In this document: positions 6,632-7,913 of the stretch, piece after piece | Numbering within the stretch: position 1 is the first letter of the stretch | Layout: the number at the start of each line of letters is the position of its first letter | Origin: Planctomycetaceae bacterium | GTDB taxonomy: Bacteria; Planctomycetota; Planctomycetia; Pirellulales; Thermoguttaceae | Assembly (NCBI GenBank): GCA_031288765.1 | Contig: JAITQV010000098.1 | Coordinates: 1-7,913, forward strand | Direction: 5' to 3' | DNA: 7,913 nucleotides | Made by a program: the position numbers and the translations under genes | Notes under the pieces: model-generated | Databases searched by the model: none | Told to the model about the DNA's origin: nothing | Seen by the model: the letters and a program-made list of their open reading frames with translations, nothing else

Positions 6632-7381
6632 TCATGGTAAAGGCGATATCACCGTTATAGGCAACTCATACACGATGATGCGGGGAGTCTTAAGGGGTAT
6701 TGAACCGGCAAAGCGAGTCACGATTTTCAATGTATAAACGTTGCCGCTGCCCAATAACATGGGTAAACGGCAAATAATCTTTTTCGGGGTGTTCTCAATA
6801 AGAGGGTAATCCAACCCTATATCCGAACCGTATGTGTCTGTAAAAAATACGCCGAGATTTGTATCGCTTATAGGCTCAATCTTAATCTTTTCGCCTTCAA
6901 TGATAATGTCGCCGTTCACGGTAACTGTGCCGTCGGTTTTGCCGGTAAGCACATCGGTTACCAAGCCGATAATTGCCCCGCCGCCTGTTTTCTTACCCAA
7001 TATCTCCACGCCTACATCTTCCAACGCCTTCCGAAATTCGACTGTTGGGATGGCATCCACTGTAATTTTATGCTCTTTGGGGTTAAACACGGGGGCGGAA
7101 CCAATCCAGTTGCCGGTAATGCGGGGAGCAAGACGGATATTGCCGTCCTGTACCGACGAACCGGCTAACACGGTATCCCGTACCACCGTATCCCGCTCAT
7201 TGAGAATACTCAATATCGTCTCATAACGAAGTTCGCTCCGTTCTTTCACGATATGCCGTGCAACATCTTCATTGTGCAACGTATTCCCGACGGTGGATAT
7301 TTCGGCGAAGTTATCGTTTTCGGCGTCTTTGGTTAAGAGGTTGGGTCGCAGCCAAGCCTTCCAAATATTCTGCTTTGCCAT
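6632..7381 (-). CDS. HU-like DNA-binding domain plus DUF4469 protein
   Basis: This encodes 249 residues from ATG 7381 to TGA at 6632-6634. Residues 1-125 match the HU-like DNA-binding domain of this family (the HU-DNA_bdg type): a helical part with HNEDVARHIVKERSELRYETI, then the beta-arm-like segment VFNPKEHKITVDAIPTVEFRKAL (about 98-120). After a Gly-rich link (KKTGGGAIIG), residues 145-245 match the Ig-like DUF4469: TVTVNGDIIIEGEKIKIEP, LGVFFTD, and SGNVYTLKIVTRFAG followed by KTPRIIVYE. Family knowledge predicts a non-specific or architectural DNA-binding protein, but its biological role is not established. The length is usual for the family. The family is best known from Bacteroidota, so in a planctomycete context it may have been acquired. 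There is no Shine-Dalgarno sequence; the leader consists of heptamer repeats. The 23-bp palindromic array lies directly downstream. Confidence 0.92.
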   Translation of the reverse strand: MAKQNIWKAWLRPNLLTKDAENDNFAEISTVGNTLHNEDVARHIVKERSELRYETILSILNERDTVVRDTVLAGSSVQDGNIRLAPRITGNWIGSAPVFNPKEHKITVDAIPTVEFRKALEDVGVEILGKKTGGGAIIGLVTDVLTGKTDGTVTVNGDIIIEGEKIKIEPISDTNLGVFFTDTYGSDIGLDYPLIENTPKKIICRLPMLLGSGNVYTLKIVTRFAGSIPLKTPRIIVYELPITVISPLP

Positions 7382-7388
7382 GTTGTTG

Positions 7389-7452
7389 TTAATGGGTTAA
7401 TGGTGAATAGTTAATAGCAGATAATGATAATAATAATGGGTAGTATATAGTT
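7389..7452. repeat. Degenerate heptamer array upstream of the HU-like/DUF4469 gene
   Basis: After the start codon (7 bp away) come TTAATGG, a single extra G, TTAATGG, TGAATAG, TTAATAG, CAGATAA, TGATAAT and weaker units to about 7452. It occupies the place of the ribosome-binding site and 5' leader of the - strand gene. It is AT-rich, so it may also contain that gene's promoter, but I cannot point to one. Confidence 0.55.
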
Positions 7453-7475
7453 AACATCTCTTCAGTCATCTGACA

Positions 7476-7680
7476 AGGGCTGAAAGCCCTTAATATCCTA
7501 GCGTAGGGCAACGCCCTACGAATAAGGATACAAATAAATTACAAGCCCTGACAGGGCGCAATCCCCATGAATTTGTCGTTGTCTTTTTAAATGATTATGC
7601 TCCGTTGGGGCTTTCCCTTTTGTGGTGTTCCTTTTTCGTAGGGCGTTGCCCTACGCTACTGATGAAGGGCTTTCAGCCCT
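7476..7680. repeat. 205-bp composite nested inverted repeat (MITE-like or REP-pair)
   Basis: The left half holds palindrome A (AGGGCTGAAAGCCCT, 7476-7490) and palindrome B (CGTAGGGCAACGCCCTACG, 7502-7520). The right half holds the exact reverse complements in mirrored order: B' (7637-7655) and A' (7666-7680). The A-B gap is 11 bp and the B'-A' gap is 10 bp. The centre contains GCCCTGACAGGGC (7545-7557) and a weak GCTCC-GTT-GGGGC stem near 7590. No coding frame for a mobilising enzyme is inside; a frame at 7605-7796 merely reads through the palindromes. Confidence 0.8.
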
Positions 7681-7809
7681 ATTGTCGGGATAGCGGACTG
7701 AATAGATACCATATTGGTAAGTTAGCGAAAAGGTCTATTATCTTTGAGTCTTGTGTTCCGGTCTTTTCAGAATACCGTACTCCGCCAAAACCGTAATATT
7801 TCACCGGAA

Positions 7810-7913
7810 TTATTTTTTCCAAGGCAAAGAATCGTAAATTGTTTCCGACCATTGTTTTTGCGGCGGCGGAAAACGGTTTGCGTACCGTTGAACCATGGAG
7901 AGAATGGGCGGAA
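7810..7913 (-). CDS. Possible C-terminal fragment of a gene entering from the right
   Basis: One - strand frame is open from the window edge to TAA at 7810-7812. It reads PPILSMVQRYANRFPPPQKQ and ends DSLPWKK, and its codons (CAA, AAA, CCG, GAA, TAC) resemble those of the large gene. A second - strand frame is open longer, from the edge to TAG at 7679-7681, and its stop falls at the end of palindrome A'. I prefer the shorter one because its composition looks more protein-like, but the evidence is thin and no family is recognised. Confidence 0.35.
   Translation of the reverse strand, partial: PPILSMVQRYANRFPPPQKQWSETIYDSLPWKK

Noticed and set aside
7605..7796. 63-codon + strand frame reading GRCPTLLMKGFQPY
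   Set aside because: The frame is generated by palindromes B' and A' and has no independent coding support.

Overview
The window holds three complete protein genes and a possible fragment of a fourth. They are separated by intergenic DNA unusually rich in short tandem and palindromic repeats. Base composition is moderate (roughly mid-40s % GC by eye). The most likely host is a member of the Planctomycetota, perhaps a low-GC, gut-type lineage near Pirellulales. The two largest proteins are secreted or membrane-anchored and resemble, from memory, families I know only from planctomycetes: an approximately 1100-residue helical-repeat protein with a C-terminal anchor, and a roughly 540-residue protein with a motif block around 'GFQRRPASFLALLAM' and 'SSGHILRWLLLSL'. 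Against this, the third gene encodes an HU-like plus DUF4469 protein, a family best known from Bacteroidota, and the repeat style is also common there. Taxonomy therefore remains an inference.

Layout from left to right. Positions 1-61 carry two copies of a C-rich 21-bp repeat. Positions 62-355 are a 21-bp minisatellite with a 42-bp higher-order pattern. Positions 448-729 are AT-rich and contain a plausible sigma-70-like promoter for the large gene at 730-4131 (+ strand). This gene converges on a second one at 4246-5877 (- strand). The two 3' ends are separated by an imperfect inverted repeat built from heptamer arrays. Positions 5878-6631 contain no gene but hold at least eight repeat elements, ending in seven copies of a 23-bp unit with a palindromic core. 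That array stops 8 bp from the end of the HU-like/DUF4469 gene at 6632-7381 (- strand). Its upstream region (7382-7809) has another heptamer array and a composite 205-bp nested inverted repeat. A possible C-terminal gene fragment on the - strand reaches the right edge.

The three genes do not form an operon: the first two are convergent, and the third is about 750 bp upstream of the second on the same strand. I see no complete novel system such as defence, secretion or a biosynthetic cluster. The most interesting signal is the repeat ecology. Degenerate heptamer arrays occur at four intergenic places, a motif AATCCGCWTGCG recurs three times, and a palindromic 23-bp array abuts the gene for a putative DNA-binding protein.
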